Part shown: piece after piece, positions 34,001 to 44,790 of the stretch | How positions within the stretch are numbered: the first letter of the stretch is position 1 | Layout of the letters: every line of letters begins with the position of its first letter | Assembly (NCBI RefSeq): GCF_037975245.1 | Contig: NC_092566.1 | Location: forward strand, 13,491,001-13,555,000 | Direction of reading: 5' to 3' | DNA from: Apostichopus japonicus | Taxonomy: Eukaryota > Echinodermata > Holothuroidea > Aspidochirotida > Stichopodidae | Length of the DNA: 64,000 bases | Position numbers and translations under genes: made by a program | Notes under the pieces: generated by a model | What the model was told of the DNA's origin: nothing | Databases searched by the model: none | Seen by the model: only the letters and a program-made list of their open reading frames with translations

Positions 34001-36382
34001 GGAATGGAAGAATCCACTGAGGAGGTGTCCACCAGTGATCAGCAAGCATCTCAAGAGAATGCCCCCACCACTCCCATAACCATTCCAATTAATGTCGCTC
34101 AACACGGCTTCCAGAATTCATCTCTGCTGACCGTGGTCAATAACAATACTGTCGTCCCTCAGACTGTACAGGGATCTCAAAATTTTATTGTGCCTCTGAA
34201 CACCCTGCTGGAGTCTCTAACGTCAAGCTCACAAGCAGCAGTTCAGGTTGATGCAGGGAGTAGTCAGGCTGCTGCTACATCTAGTGTGTCTCCAAGACTA
34301 GTCACCAGCCTGCAGGCTGCATCTTCTCTTTTACAAAGCACTGTTCATCCAGGAGGAGAGAAGAGGGACCTCTCCTCCATCGCTCAAAATGGATCCAATT
34401 TGAACCAGATAAGTGGCCCTTCTAGTAAAGTGTTATTGCCTTCTTTGGTCACTAATCCCTGCACCAATTCTATCTTACCTCTGTCTGCGATGACGAGCGC
34501 CCAGAACCAACCTTCGGCCGACACCACTTCCATCGATCTGCTAGCTGGGAACAAAACTGTCGTTCAGTCTTTGGTCGATAATGCTCAGAAGCTTTCACAA
34601 GGATTGCAAAGTGTGAATGTGCAAGGATTTCCATTACCCATCATAGGCTCCTTTCAGAATGGAGCATCTGGCATCTCTTCGGCTGATGCTCTCCAAAGTA
34701 ATTCATTAAATTCATTAAATGTTACCCCCATATCCAGCCTGCCAGGTAACATGCCTACGCCCGTCGCTAGTTCCCAAACTCTACTAACCAACGCAATACC
34801 AAAGTTAGCTTTACCAAGTTTACATAACGTCGGAACTACAGCTATTCCAAATACATCAAATCTACCAAATAACATATCTTCAGTCGTCGGGTCTATGCCC
34901 GCACTAAAGCGTATGATTCCCATCGCAGAGCCACAACTCATTCCTACTTCGGGAATTCGGGCAGTGCCCGAGTTGCAAAGTCAGTCTTTTTCAGTGGCAC
35001 AGACTTCTTCTGTACTACAAGGTACTTCAAGCACATATGCCACAGCGCCCAGTTTGCCAACTCAACCGGTACACCAGATTATTGCAGCAGCAAGTGATGG
35101 CAATACCAATTCAGTATTTACTAACGGGATCAATACGTTTGCAGAGCAACTAACCGCTAGTAACTCGGCAGCGTCCACCTTTGTCATTACCAATCATGGG
35201 ATAATTGCAGTTCCAAACATACAACAGTCACCTCACACAGTGGTGAGCCAAGACAATAATAACCCATCTATCAGCACTATCAGTGTCAACCCTATAAATG
35301 CTAATATTCCAGATAGCGAAACTCTCCAAAGTTTGAACAGTAACAGTTTTACCTTGGCGCCATCATTGCTGACACGGCCCCAAGACAATTATATGGACGA
35401 AGAAAATGTTTATTTCCAAGAGCAATACTATGATATGCCTGTGAAGGCGCTGGATTATTCTACCAAATCACATACATTAGAAGGACAGTTTGAGTCACAA
35501 GAGATGGATGAAGAAGCACCATTGGACCTTTCAATCAGCAAACCAAAGAATGACCTCGAGCAGGTTCCCACAATCTCCACTCCTTCCTTAGCACTTCCTA
35601 ATTCACTTTCCGTCATTGATAGCCGGCATCTTCCGAGGATAAAGGATAAGGATCCAAGGCCTCTTCTACCAAATAACGCATTGCCAGGTGTTGCAGCGAT
35701 CACTTCCGTTCGGAGACCACCCCCACCGTACCCAGGATTAGCACAAAAGTTCCTTGCACCTCAAGCAATTGCACAGCTTGGATACCCAAGGTTTGTACGA
35801 GAGCCAACCAAAAATTATCCGGGATTCATGAAAATGACCCTCAAGAGGAAAAGTACGACGGGTAAATCAGTCCGAGAGCTGTTGGATAAGAAGAGAAAGA
35901 ACGACTTAGCACGATCGGGTCAAGCATCCCAAAGTGGGAACTCGATGCTAGTAGGAGCGTCATCGCCTAATAATGTATCTGGCAACAAAGTCACTGTAGG
36001 AATCGACACTGTCACTCATCAAAATAGTAGCAGGCTGACAAGGAACGGGACAAAGAAAGCTGAGAATGTTACAGAAGATGATGCGAACGAAAGAAATAAC
36101 AGTGAAACTCCAGCGGGAAATCACCACTCTCTGATTACGTTGGCTAATCTCTATCAACCGGAGCAGAATGAAGTCAGGATTGAGAACGGTCAGCATGAGA
36201 CGAAAAAATCACACAGGCTCGAAAACTGTCTTCAAAAGTTTGATGTATCAAAGACAACATCTTCAAAGTCCCCGGAGAAAGGGAGACAGGGTCGTAGATC
36301 TCGACGCAAGCCACAACAGGTCTTCAAGAGAACTATGGTGGAAGATCCAGATATTATTGATGAGATTGAAGATTTTAGTTAG
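27900..36382 (+). CDS. Crypton-type tyrosine-recombinase-derived (DUF3504-like) nuclear protein, catalytic residues lost, long disordered tail
   Basis: Four coding exons (27900-28043, 30606-31290, 32138-32418, 33731-36382) join in frame into 1253 residues. Residues about 80-170 resemble the N-terminal DNA-binding (SAM-like) half of Crypton recombinases: L-KFFFYVRVKPG (about 122-134), then a basic KDVRFKKVV. Residues about 185-350 resemble the catalytic half: NHPTGLFNLTLFYMVIYM, then CPFKIFRLFMSKL (281-293), CWFHP and SYTNMSLVL (340-348). In active relatives the matching motifs are FxRG and YTNHSxRxT; here they read CKG (K226), M344 and V347, so catalysis is not expected. The tail (371-1253) is rich in S, N, T, Q and P and has PLDLS (967-971), PPPPY (1033-1037) and basic patches near 1075-1095 and 1221-1233. 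PTDLS at 16-20 is a second CtBP-type motif. A domesticated transcriptional or chromatin protein is likely, but the role is inference. I do not recognise a named orthologue. Confidence 0.88.
28284..28345 (+). repeat. Dispersed repeat, partial + copy
   Basis: GGATGACATCGAACACCATT, TGTCTTTGACAAAT and TGTTATGTATTGTA match the start of the 8755-8905 repeat. The rest of the repeat is missing or too diverged. Intronic. Confidence 0.45.
29515..29745 (-). repeat. Dispersed repeat, minus-strand copy
   Basis: The reverse complement reads TGTAAACATGTC, TTTTGAGGCCATAA, TTCCCATTGA, GTTTTGTATTGCCTCTGAGG and AACTGACCTAATTGGTCT. These match the 8755-8905 copy in order, so the family is inserted in both CaMKII flank and this intron in opposite orientations. 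Confidence 0.5.
30606..31290 (+). CDS. Crypton-derived gene coding exon 2: N-terminal domain and first half of catalytic-like domain
   Basis: 685 nt after acceptor GTTACACAG, donor GTACGT. It encodes residues 49-276. The basic RERAKKKTIRDK stretch leads into the SAM-like helices and then LFNLTLFYMVIYMCKG. The exon is GC-richer than its introns. A 143-codon minus-strand open frame is its shadow. The frame runs on into the intron to a stop at 31313, giving a possible short read-through isoform. Confidence 0.9.
32138..32418 (+). CDS. Crypton-derived gene coding exon 3: second half of catalytic-like domain
   Basis: 281 nt after TCATCATCAG, donor GTACTT. It encodes residues 277-370: GHPICPFKIF, SNYLWQRPKP, ECWFHP, LTEKAS and SYTNMSL. 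CPxK(L/I) and YTN are the strongest DUF3504/Crypton signatures. The canonical His and Arg after YTN are Met and Val. Confidence 0.9.
33731..36382 (+). CDS. Crypton-derived gene coding exon 4: 883-residue low-complexity tail
   Basis: 2652 nt after acceptor TTACACAG, ending TAG at 36380-36382. It begins VKEIPNPPKFD, with a small folded-looking part (about residues 400-455: LTDILWKELFPEWDRTR, HVDFMKHLLEVHKTC, ESCC) and then a long S/N/T/Q-rich region. Late motifs are APLDLSISKPK, RRPPPPYPGL, a bipartite basic patch (KRKSTTGK...DKKRKN), GRRSRRKPQQ and an acidic end DPDIIDEIEDFS. The size and lack of interruption of the exon suggest a recently intronless or retained single exon. Confidence 0.92.
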   Translation, partial: VKEIPNPPKFDSSNLDSALPGGNDKLEIKLLNSSEAQVEIRLTDILWKELFPEWDRTRLVSGYQNHVDFMKHLLEVHKTCKDESCCNPETGMEESTEEVSTSDQQASQENAPTTPITIPINVAQHGFQNSSLLTVVNNNTVVPQTVQGSQNFIVPLNTLLESLTSSSQAAVQVDAGSSQAAATSSVSPRLVTSLQAASSLLQSTVHPGGEKRDLSSIAQNGSNLNQISGPSSKVLLPSLVTNPCTNSILPLSAMTSAQNQPSADTTSIDLLAGNKTVVQSLVDNAQKLSQGLQSVNVQGFPLPIIGSFQNGASGISSADALQSNSLNSLNVTPISSLPGNMPTPVASSQTLLTNAIPKLALPSLHNVGTTAIPNTSNLPNNISSVVGSMPALKRMIPIAEPQLIPTSGIRAVPELQSQSFSVAQTSSVLQGTSSTYATAPSLPTQPVHQIIAAASDGNTNSVFTNGINTFAEQLTASNSAASTFVITNHGIIAVPNIQQSPHTVVSQDNNNPSISTISVNPINANIPDSETLQSLNSNSFTLAPSLLTRPQDNYMDEENVYFQEQYYDMPVKALDYSTKSHTLEGQFESQEMDEEAPLDLSISKPKNDLEQVPTISTPSLALPNSLSVIDSRHLPRIKDKDPRPLLPNNALPGVAAITSVRRPPPPYPGLAQKFLAPQAIAQLGYPRFVREPTKNYPGFMKMTLKRKSTTGKSVRELLDKKRKNDLARSGQASQSGNSMLVGASSPNNVSGNKVTVGIDTVTHQNSSRLTRNGTKKAENVTEDDANERNNSETPAGNHHSLITLANLYQPEQNEVRIENGQHETKKSHRLENCLQKFDVSKTTSSKSPEKGRQGRRSRRKPQQVFKRTMVEDPDIIDEIEDFS

Positions 36383-36620
36383 TTCTGATAAGAGTGTTAT
36401 TAGTTTACTTGATGAGATGATGAATCCATAGCAGTGTAGAGCGGTACAATACTGGATACCATGCCCAGTAGAGTTTTAAAAGGGGGCTAGTGTGGACATA
36501 GTCGTAGTCTCAGAACATCAACTAATGATCAAGAACAGCTCACAAATGTTTCTGTTTTTTCTAAGTAATGGACATGAAATTCTAAAAAATGACCAACATG
36601 GCTGGTTTTTAAACATATAC

Positions 36621-36626
36621 AATAAA
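36621..36626 (+). terminator. Candidate poly(A) signal of the Crypton-derived gene
   Basis: AATAAA 239 bp after the stop codon, the first canonical hexamer downstream. Transcript data would be needed to fix the end. Confidence 0.45.
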
Positions 36627-39600
36627 TAACTAGCTTGTTACAAATATTAGTGATTATGAGACAAGTGGTGGGTAGATAAAAGTCAGATATGACACAACGT
36701 CAGTGGTTGTAGCTTAGCTTCAAAGAACCATTCAGAAAGCTATTATAGAATCTTACTTTAATGTTTGTCATTCGTTCATCTATGATGAGCTGCCTCTCTT
36801 CTATATTCATATTACTTAATGAAAACAACCAATTTACAAATAAGACACAGAGACCCTGGGAAACACCATATTTGGGCATGCAACTAATAATAGTACAATC
36901 AAGGTTCATTTATATAGAATGATTTATTTATTCATTTTTACTTCATTTTTTTTCCAATTTATTTTTGGCAACACAGAGGTGACTTAAAAAGTATCATGCA
37001 TTCTCCAGGTACTGTTTACTTAAAGAAACTTGATCCTTGAGTTTTATCATGTGATCATATATCTCTTCCAAAAAATTTTTTTTCTGTGATACTTGGTGTT
37101 AAATTTGTCCTGTTGAAACAAAAGTGTTTTCACTGTTGAATATTTCAATCTGATGATAGTAGTTGAATGATAATGTTACTCTTTCAAGTGTTCATAGATA
37201 TGGGGATATGCTCATTGACAAAGACAAATTAATTTTAGAGCATTATTCTGTGTTATTCTTAATGATTTGAGATTGTATACCAATCTCACAAAGTCAATGG
37301 CTCTATACAAAATGAGACAAGTGTTCAAAACAGAACTTTTTTGTCAAAGTTTGTGGGAATTATTAAGAGATACATCAGTTGGGAAAGGTTGTAGTAGTTT
37401 TATATAAAGCATAACTCAAGAGTATAGGATGTCTGCTCTTCTTCCCATAGTTAGATTAGTGCATTTTCTGTTGATATTTTACTGCAGAGCAACCCATCGT
37501 TTAAATCCTTCGGGAGAAATTTTAAATCAATATTGTGATGATATCACCTTGTTTCCTCTTGTTTGTTTGTTTGTTTTTGCCATGTCAACAATTATTTTCG
37601 GCTGCAAAGTGTTAATATTTATTTTGCGTTTAAATCAAACACGTTGTTGTTTTTATTTACGTGCAACCCTGCTTCGATCTCGTCTATTTGTGGCATTATG
37701 TACAGTACAGTTGCAGTCGTTTACGAACATTTCTCTATATATTTTTTTTAAATCATATATTTTTTAAGGAGAGTAATACGGAAACTGAAAAATATGAAAC
37801 TGTGAATTGCCAGAGTCATAGAATATTCCTTGTACTTTTTAGATTTGTCAGTGCGGTTTGTATCATTGTATTAAATATCACATGGAGGAATTAACAGTAA
37901 TCGTAATGAACTTACAGAGAGTCGAAAGGAGGGGAGGGAGTTATCCAGGTTTTACTCATAAACCATCCATCACTGGTTAAACCCCCCACCCCCTCCCCAA
38001 TCCCCCAAAATGCCAACAACAACAAAACAAATGCTGTTTTCTTTCATCTTATAATACTGTACTTATTAATGTTGATTGCTTTAAATGTACAGAGCTGTTG
38101 ACAAAGTAGCCACAATACATTGTATATGCATTACTATAGAGAAACTTGCAGGCTGTGTAACTGATATGGTTATTTTGATCTATAGGCTTTGGACGGTGGT
38201 GTGTGTTTTGCAATCAGATATTGAACTGCACTGTTACCCTGCACCATAGTTAGTATTATAACTTGCAATGTTCTTTCTCATCGCGAACAGCAGTTTGGTT
38301 CTTGGGTATTAGGTTGGTTAGTACAGTTGCTGATATTTCAGTCAATTTGCCAGACTGTATGTAGCCCCATAGTATTGAAAAGATTTGGGCCTTACTTTCT
38401 TTACTTCATGTGCTGCATATATTTGTAACAAAATTATGACATTCTTACAAAGTTCATCGTTGGAAAGAAATAAAGAAACGAAGGCAATCTCTAACATTTT
38501 AGTTGTAATGTGTGGATTGTACTTCAGAAATACCATGTTAGTTACTGGTACTTAAGCACCCTGATCATAATTAAATGTATGAAGTCAAAACAAACTGTAA
38601 ATATAAAAATAATTGATTACTTTGGTACATTACCTAAACTGTTTAGGGCAAAGCTTTTGAAAGAATGGTTGTTCCCCATAGCTTTTCTGTTTATTCATGA
38701 CAATGAACTCTTTCAAATGAGGTGAGGCTTTGAATTTCATGAAAAGTGTGTCTTCTTTTGTTCTACATCAGTAGTACTGTTTATATTCTTTGAAAATATT
38801 TATACTTTTGTTATTTACAAAATAATCACTAGATGGTAGCTTCATAAACTAATGCCTACTTCTAAGCTAACTCAAAATTTAAGCAAGAGTTTACATGTGA
38901 ACATACCTTAACAGACTTTCCAACATTGAGGAAAATTTATGAGTGTGATCAGCGGCAGTGGGGGACGGGTCTAAGTGGTCTCCCCCTCTCCCCTTTGGAA
39001 AAATTTTCGTATTTTTGACTGCCTAGATGCAAAATGGTGCATTCTTTTTCAGTTTCTCTGAGTAATTTTATATTGAGAATTTCATCAACATATATATATT
39101 ATTGAACTCAACAAGCACGAAAATTCTCAACAAAGACTTTTTTTGAATCGATGAATGTAATCACTTGCTAACATAATTGAACATTTATATCGGAAATTGA
39201 AGTGCACTTCTCAATCTCTAGTACCAACACCTCTCCCACCCGGCGTTTTCCACCACCACCATGGCAAACGCACTACTCTTGTAAGTGTAAGTACTCAAAG
39301 TTGCTTTGTGTTGTAGAGGTATGTAGCCTTCTTAGCATCTTTCAGGACGGTTTTTCGGAGATTATTTGTGGATTGCATGTGATAAAGTGCACATAGCGTG
39401 TGAGCGTGTGAAGGGCTGGAAATGTGTGTGTCACACGCCAAATGCGTGTGAGTTGGAATGTCTGCCTTAATTAGCTGATATGTGTTGGAGAATTTACGTT
39501 TCAGAGATTTCGACTTGTATGGGGTTTTTTTTCCTCCATAAAAAGAAGTCTTCAGTTTGCATTAAAATCTTAATATTGGAATCTTATGTTAAACCAATTC

Positions 39601-41489
39601 CATTTTTCTTACATATTAATATGAATTTCTCAATTTTGACTATAGAATTCTAACTAGTCCATTTCTGCTATAAACTATGGTCTATTAATAGTAACAGACT
39701 GGTCAATTTTTGACCCCCCAAAAGTGGGAAGGTTAAGGAAAAAGTATGGAGAATTGGGCAAAACTGAAATGAAATAGTGATATAGAAACTGACAGGAGAC
39801 ATTTTGACAATTTTAACACTTCTGTAATAATATAGTCTTATCTGTAATAGCACTGCAGAATACAATGATATGAGCATTTGATACTCTTTAATATTGCCTG
39901 AAAAATGTTCATTTTCTCTAAGTTTCCTAATGAAGGTAAAAGGATATAGGCTGCTCATATTTCATGGCTTTTTACAAAAATTGGAATCATGATTTGCCAG
40001 GATATATGAATGAAATCAAGAGATTGTGAGCTTGACTATATAACACAGGGACTCCTGTCTAAACCAAGAAAATAGGCAGGTCTGCATTCATTCAAATAGT
40101 TTTGTGATTCGCTTTAATCCGTTTAGGTCAGAAACTATAGACAATTATGAAAGAAAATAAAAAATGATTCTAAATGACTCATTCTTACAGTTGTTAATGT
40201 TCTTGTGACCAAATTCAATTTTTGTTTTATATCTTTTTTTCATTTGGAGATTTAATTGTTAAAATACAGCATAAAAACCATGGTTGTGTGTCATGGAAGG
40301 AGTGAGAATTTCATTAAGGGGTCAACACTAACAAATGTTGGAGAATTCTTATGTAAAACTGGAGACTGGTTCAGTCTCATTTCTTGACCATTCTTTTCTG
40401 ATGAACAGTTGGTCCAGACCTGTCCATTGAACTGGACAGATTGGAAAACCAACTGAACAGTCTGATCCTGCAGATTGGAGGCCGGAGGGCGGGGTTGGTT
40501 GGTTAATGTTAGGATACTAAATCTAGAAACTAAAGATTGGATCGGAATTCTAAACATGAAAGAATAAATGATCAAAGTAGATTTTCCTCTTTATTAATTA
40601 TAAAAGAAAGAAAGTTGAATCATACAAAGAAATAATATGGCTGTTACTTAAATGAGTGTGAAACCTTTTGATTGGACTCATATCTGACCAACACCTTCTT
40701 TAAACAAACCCAGCAGCTGGAGGGAGAGACTTTTATGGGTTACTGTTTATAACTTGGTTTTGGTTGGGATTAAAACACAAGTTGTTCCAAAGAATTACCT
40801 ACCACAAGTGAAGTTGAAACTTTCCCAAGTAAGCTCTGCCAAATTGCCAGCATGAATATACAAAAGCAAATTGCCTTTATTAAGTTCTTGCCCACAGCAA
40901 TGGAGTGTAATTTCACAACTCTGTGCGGCAAACTTTAGTGTAATTTCAAATATTGAAAGACAATTTTTTTTTTACTTGAATTGAACTTAAAGTGACCTCT
41001 GAATTCCCAATGATGTGCTTTACCTTCTGAGTTGGTTGGCCAATGGACTGGAGAACTCAAGTGGGGTAGATTAAAGAACTTGTTATCCTGAGGGTCACTG
41101 CTTTTAATCCTATTCTAACCAAAAATTTCTTTGAACTTTCAAAATGTGTTAAATAACTGCCCAGTCTACTTTTGTTGTTGTTGATTAAAAGATTTTACAT
41201 ATATCGTTATAAATAAGTGTCTGGATGGTAGTTAATAGATAGCAAGACATGATTGTTTTACTTCCAAAGTTTATGATTCTATGTACTAATATACATTTGT
41301 TTTTTTTTCTATGGATCCTGGCATTATTCAATATACAGAGTTTAATTCTCACAACTGCATGATGTCTCTATGTGTTTTGTTTGTCAGTTTCATTGATAAA
41401 TAACCCTCCCGGTTTTACCAAAATGCGCTTGCTTTTTCCATCAAATCCCAAGCCCTCCTGGTTTAGAAGAATTCCAAATTTCACCGGAC

Positions 41490-41575
41490 CAGGTGTGTAG
41501 CCAAGGGGGCCGGGTGAGGAGGGGGAGGGGGTGAAGGGGGAGGGCAAAGGGGGCGACCGCCCACTCCTTGAGCAT
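41490..41575. mobile_element. hAT-like terminus candidate
   Basis: CAGGTGTGTAGCCAAGGGGG followed by repeated G-runs and GGGCGACCGCCC. The layout (CAG start, short unique part, then G-tracts) copies the ends at 21569-22030 and 23641. No partner end was recognised, so the element may be truncated. The 111-codon minus-strand frame at 41628-41963 has no recognisable domain. Confidence 0.35.
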
Positions 41576-42529
41576 ATTTTTTGTATTTTTTTTATGATAT
41601 CGCTAGTAATTTCAAAATAGAAAATGCTTAGATGTTACAAGGCCCAATAAGTGCCATTTCCAGCGATCTGGGAGGCATTTTCGTCCAAAATTTTCTTGTA
41701 AGCTTCGCGCCAAGAAAGAAGATGGCGCTACTCTTAGACAGTTTGCCTACAGGCTTCGCCCAACCATTGGCAAAATTCCTCGCTACGTTCCTGCACTGGA
41801 CTGAACTTTTATGGAGATCACCGACAAACTTTTGTGATGGGGTGCAGTAGGTGGATGAACCTTCTACGAATGGTGGCTGTAGCTGTGAGTTGATAGTTGA
41901 ACACATTCCCAACTGTTGCGAGCTGGGGGATCTACGATGCTTTCCCAGAAGTTTTGACATCAAATGTTGTATATCACAGCATATTTAGACAAACAAATTA
42001 GGTCTATACTTAAGGGCCAGTAAACACAATTTGGTCTTCTCTCTTGGAAATGTGACATTGATATTTCACCAATTTTGCATTAGTATATCATTTCAACTTT
42101 TTGTCATCAGATTTGGACTTTTTTCTCACATTTCTACTTTGTACCAAAATGTCAACTTTTTGTTATCAAATTTGCAATTAATAACAAAAACTGCATTTTT
42201 GTCAGTTTCTTCTTGAATTCTTTTCATGATAAAGTCGAATTAGTAGGTACAAGTCAAAATTTTGTGATTTCTTGAATGTAATTATCAGAAAACGTTTATT
42301 GGCTATTTTAATAAATCTTGACCTGTCAATAATTCCATTCCAGAAGTGGGTGGGGGGGGGGGAGGATGGGGCTGAGGATAACATGGATCTTCATGCTGTA
42401 TTTTGTGTAATATTGTCTCATGAGTGAAGGACCAAGATTTTTAATTTCCCACCCGCTCCCCCCTGCAACTTGTTTGTGCTTTGCCTCTATGGCGGGCCAT
42501 TTGTATGAAATAATGGGGAATCGACATAT

Positions 42530-42815
42530 ACAGTACCAATTTAAATCTGTACATGTCAATTTAAATCTACATCTACCAGTTTAAATTGACTTGTACCAAA
42601 TTCTTTCACTTATGGTCATTTTTATTGGATATTTACCAGTTTTGAATTTGCTTATACCAATTTAAATTGACATATTTCCTACTTATTTAAATCGACATAT
42701 TCCAATTTAAATGGGTATATCAATATATATTGATTTATTGGGAGGTAAATCGATGATATGTCAATTTAAAGTGGTATAAGTTGATTTAAATTGACAAATA
42801 ACGATTTAAGATTTT
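42530..42815. repeat. Array of CAATTTAAATTG-type palindromes
   Basis: Recurring short phrases ACCAATTTAAAT, GTCAATTTAAAT, CAGTTTAAATTGAC, CCAATTTAAATTGACATA, TCCAATTTAAATGG and TGATTTAAATTGACA at irregular spacing of about 20-40 bp, most centred on TTTAAA and flanked by GACATA or TATACC. They occur in both orientations. No coding signal. Confidence 0.7.
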
Positions 42816-44269
42816 ATATTCTTTATATGCATCCCTCTTCCACCTCACCTCACCCCGCCCCAACCACCTCCCCTCCCCAATCTCCCACAAAAAAAACACC
42901 CCTACTGTAGGTACGGCAACATTTGTTCACATGAACATGTTTAGGCGACTGAACGAACGCCGAACATATATGATCACGACTTCGTAACTGGCGTCCCATA
43001 GACGTTGGCCTGTCCCTGGTCAAAATTTGCTCCTAATTTGTGTAGTATACGTAGCTTTGCTATGTTTTCAGGCATACACGGTTCATATAGGGCAGATATA
43101 AAACAGTAGTACAAGTAGTGCAGCTAGCTAGGCGAACTTTATCGGGGTTAGGCTATATGCACACTAGACGAAAGTCGAGGTGATGCGTGAAATCTTCACT
43201 TGGGAGGAGTTTTAGGTTGTACACAAAAAAGTAATAAATGGTGTAAGTATATCCTGGACAACGGGTAACTAAGGGTGTTACTTTCGCCAAGGCGTGGTTG
43301 AAATTTTCATTGAAACTTGACCCGCACAGTAAACTACGGCACCTCCCACAATTAGGCTCGTTTGTCCAGCGCACTGTTACTAGTTACAGTAGTTATTTAC
43401 ATGTACTGAAGTCACTACCACTAGTTACTGTAGGCTCATAGCCTAGCATATCACTAGCGAGGGACTATGGAACTTCATGCGCACTAAACTAATTGCAAAA
43501 TATAGTTTAGGTGTATCCTATATTCCTAGCCCATGTGACCTGAGAATTGCAATGTCTGAACAGAAAAATCTTAGATTTACTCAAAGCCCATAGGCTACCC
43601 TAGATGTGTTCAAATTAAGTTAACTAGTTTGCCTCTTAGAAGTTAGAGAGCCACATGTTTGCATGACACTGAAAACAAAATGATTTCTCCTTCTTGGTGA
43701 CATAGTATAGGCTAGGCCTAGATGTTGCTGAACAGAACTCATTCTTCCGAAAGGCTTGTGTAGTGGGGTGAATGCAAGACAGAAAAGTAATGCTACATCT
43801 CATTTGTGTACTGGTTGGTAGTTGCTGTAATTGTATAACCCACACCCCCAGTCTGCCCCAGTTTACCTTGAAGATAGGTATGTAAATGTAATGATTTTAT
43901 ATGAATAAGCTTAAAGGCCATCAGTTTTGCTCCAAAACATGCTTAAAAGGCAGATGATGGCCATTAAATTTGCTGGGAGTAGATTATGAACAATGCAGTA
44001 AACGAAGTTGGCTGTATGTACATGTATGTGATCAATTAGCTTTAAAAAAGTAAGAGAAGAAACCAACTTACTAACTGTCAGTATGTTTAGCATGTGATAT
44101 TTGATGCATTGCTTTCTTTTGTAAAACATATTAATTTGTTAAGATGGAAATTGTATGCAACAGATGAGACAGTTTTAAAGCAGTTTATGTCAACTGAGGG
44201 AAAATTAAGGTAAGATAAAAAAGAGCAAAGAATACTTTAAAGGAAGGAAGTGTTTAAATTTTGAGAGGA

Positions 44270-44790
44270 TACCAGCATCCTAAGCGCCCTTTCAATATGA
44301 TTTTTCCAAATTACTCCCGAATCAATAGTGACATCAAGAAAATTTGTCCTTTTATCTGCCTTCTGAAAGCAAATGTTATTAAGTGTTATGTTAAGGTAAA
44401 CAGTACATTTTTCCTACTATCGTTGAACTAAAATTAATGTAAGCCTACTTGGTTTTGCCCACATTTAGTGAAAATTTGTCAGCAGCAAACAAATTATGCT
44501 TGTAATTACGAAATATTGTGTCCTCCATCCCATTCAAGTTTTACCCTGAAAAAAATATGTTTGTATCACGAGTATATAGAACTTACATTTGAGACATTCC
44601 ATACATTATTTACATAAATATTATATAAAACTAATAGACCTAGAGTAGAATCTTGGAGCAGCACACCACAAAGGACATTTTGAGTGCCATTAACAGATGA
44701 AGTGCATACATCGATAGATGGCGTGACTTGTTGACTCGGTCATTTATGTTGGTCTGCAAAATTCCAGTCAAACACTAATTTATGCACAGT
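44270..44790 (-). pseudogene. Degraded non-LTR retrotransposon reverse-transcriptase fragment
   Basis: Minus-strand translation across stops and frameshifts recovers the usual order of reverse-transcriptase blocks. These are SVNGTQNVLCGV (about 44700-44660), LGLLVLYNIYVNNV (a worn CGVPQGSxLGPLLFLIYVND block), FAADKFSLNVGKTK (about 44490-44450; ANKLSLNxxKTK block) and TNFLDVTIDSGVIWKNHIE (about 44345-44285; FLGVTIDxxLxWxxHI block). These blocks are typical of CR1/jockey-like LINEs. Internal stops, frameshifts and missing sequence make it inactive. Limits are approximate; the similarity may extend to about 44960. Confidence 0.75.

Noticed and set aside
40291-40575. 94-codon minus-strand open frame
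   Set aside because: Unrecognised composition and no exon structure, so it was treated as chance.
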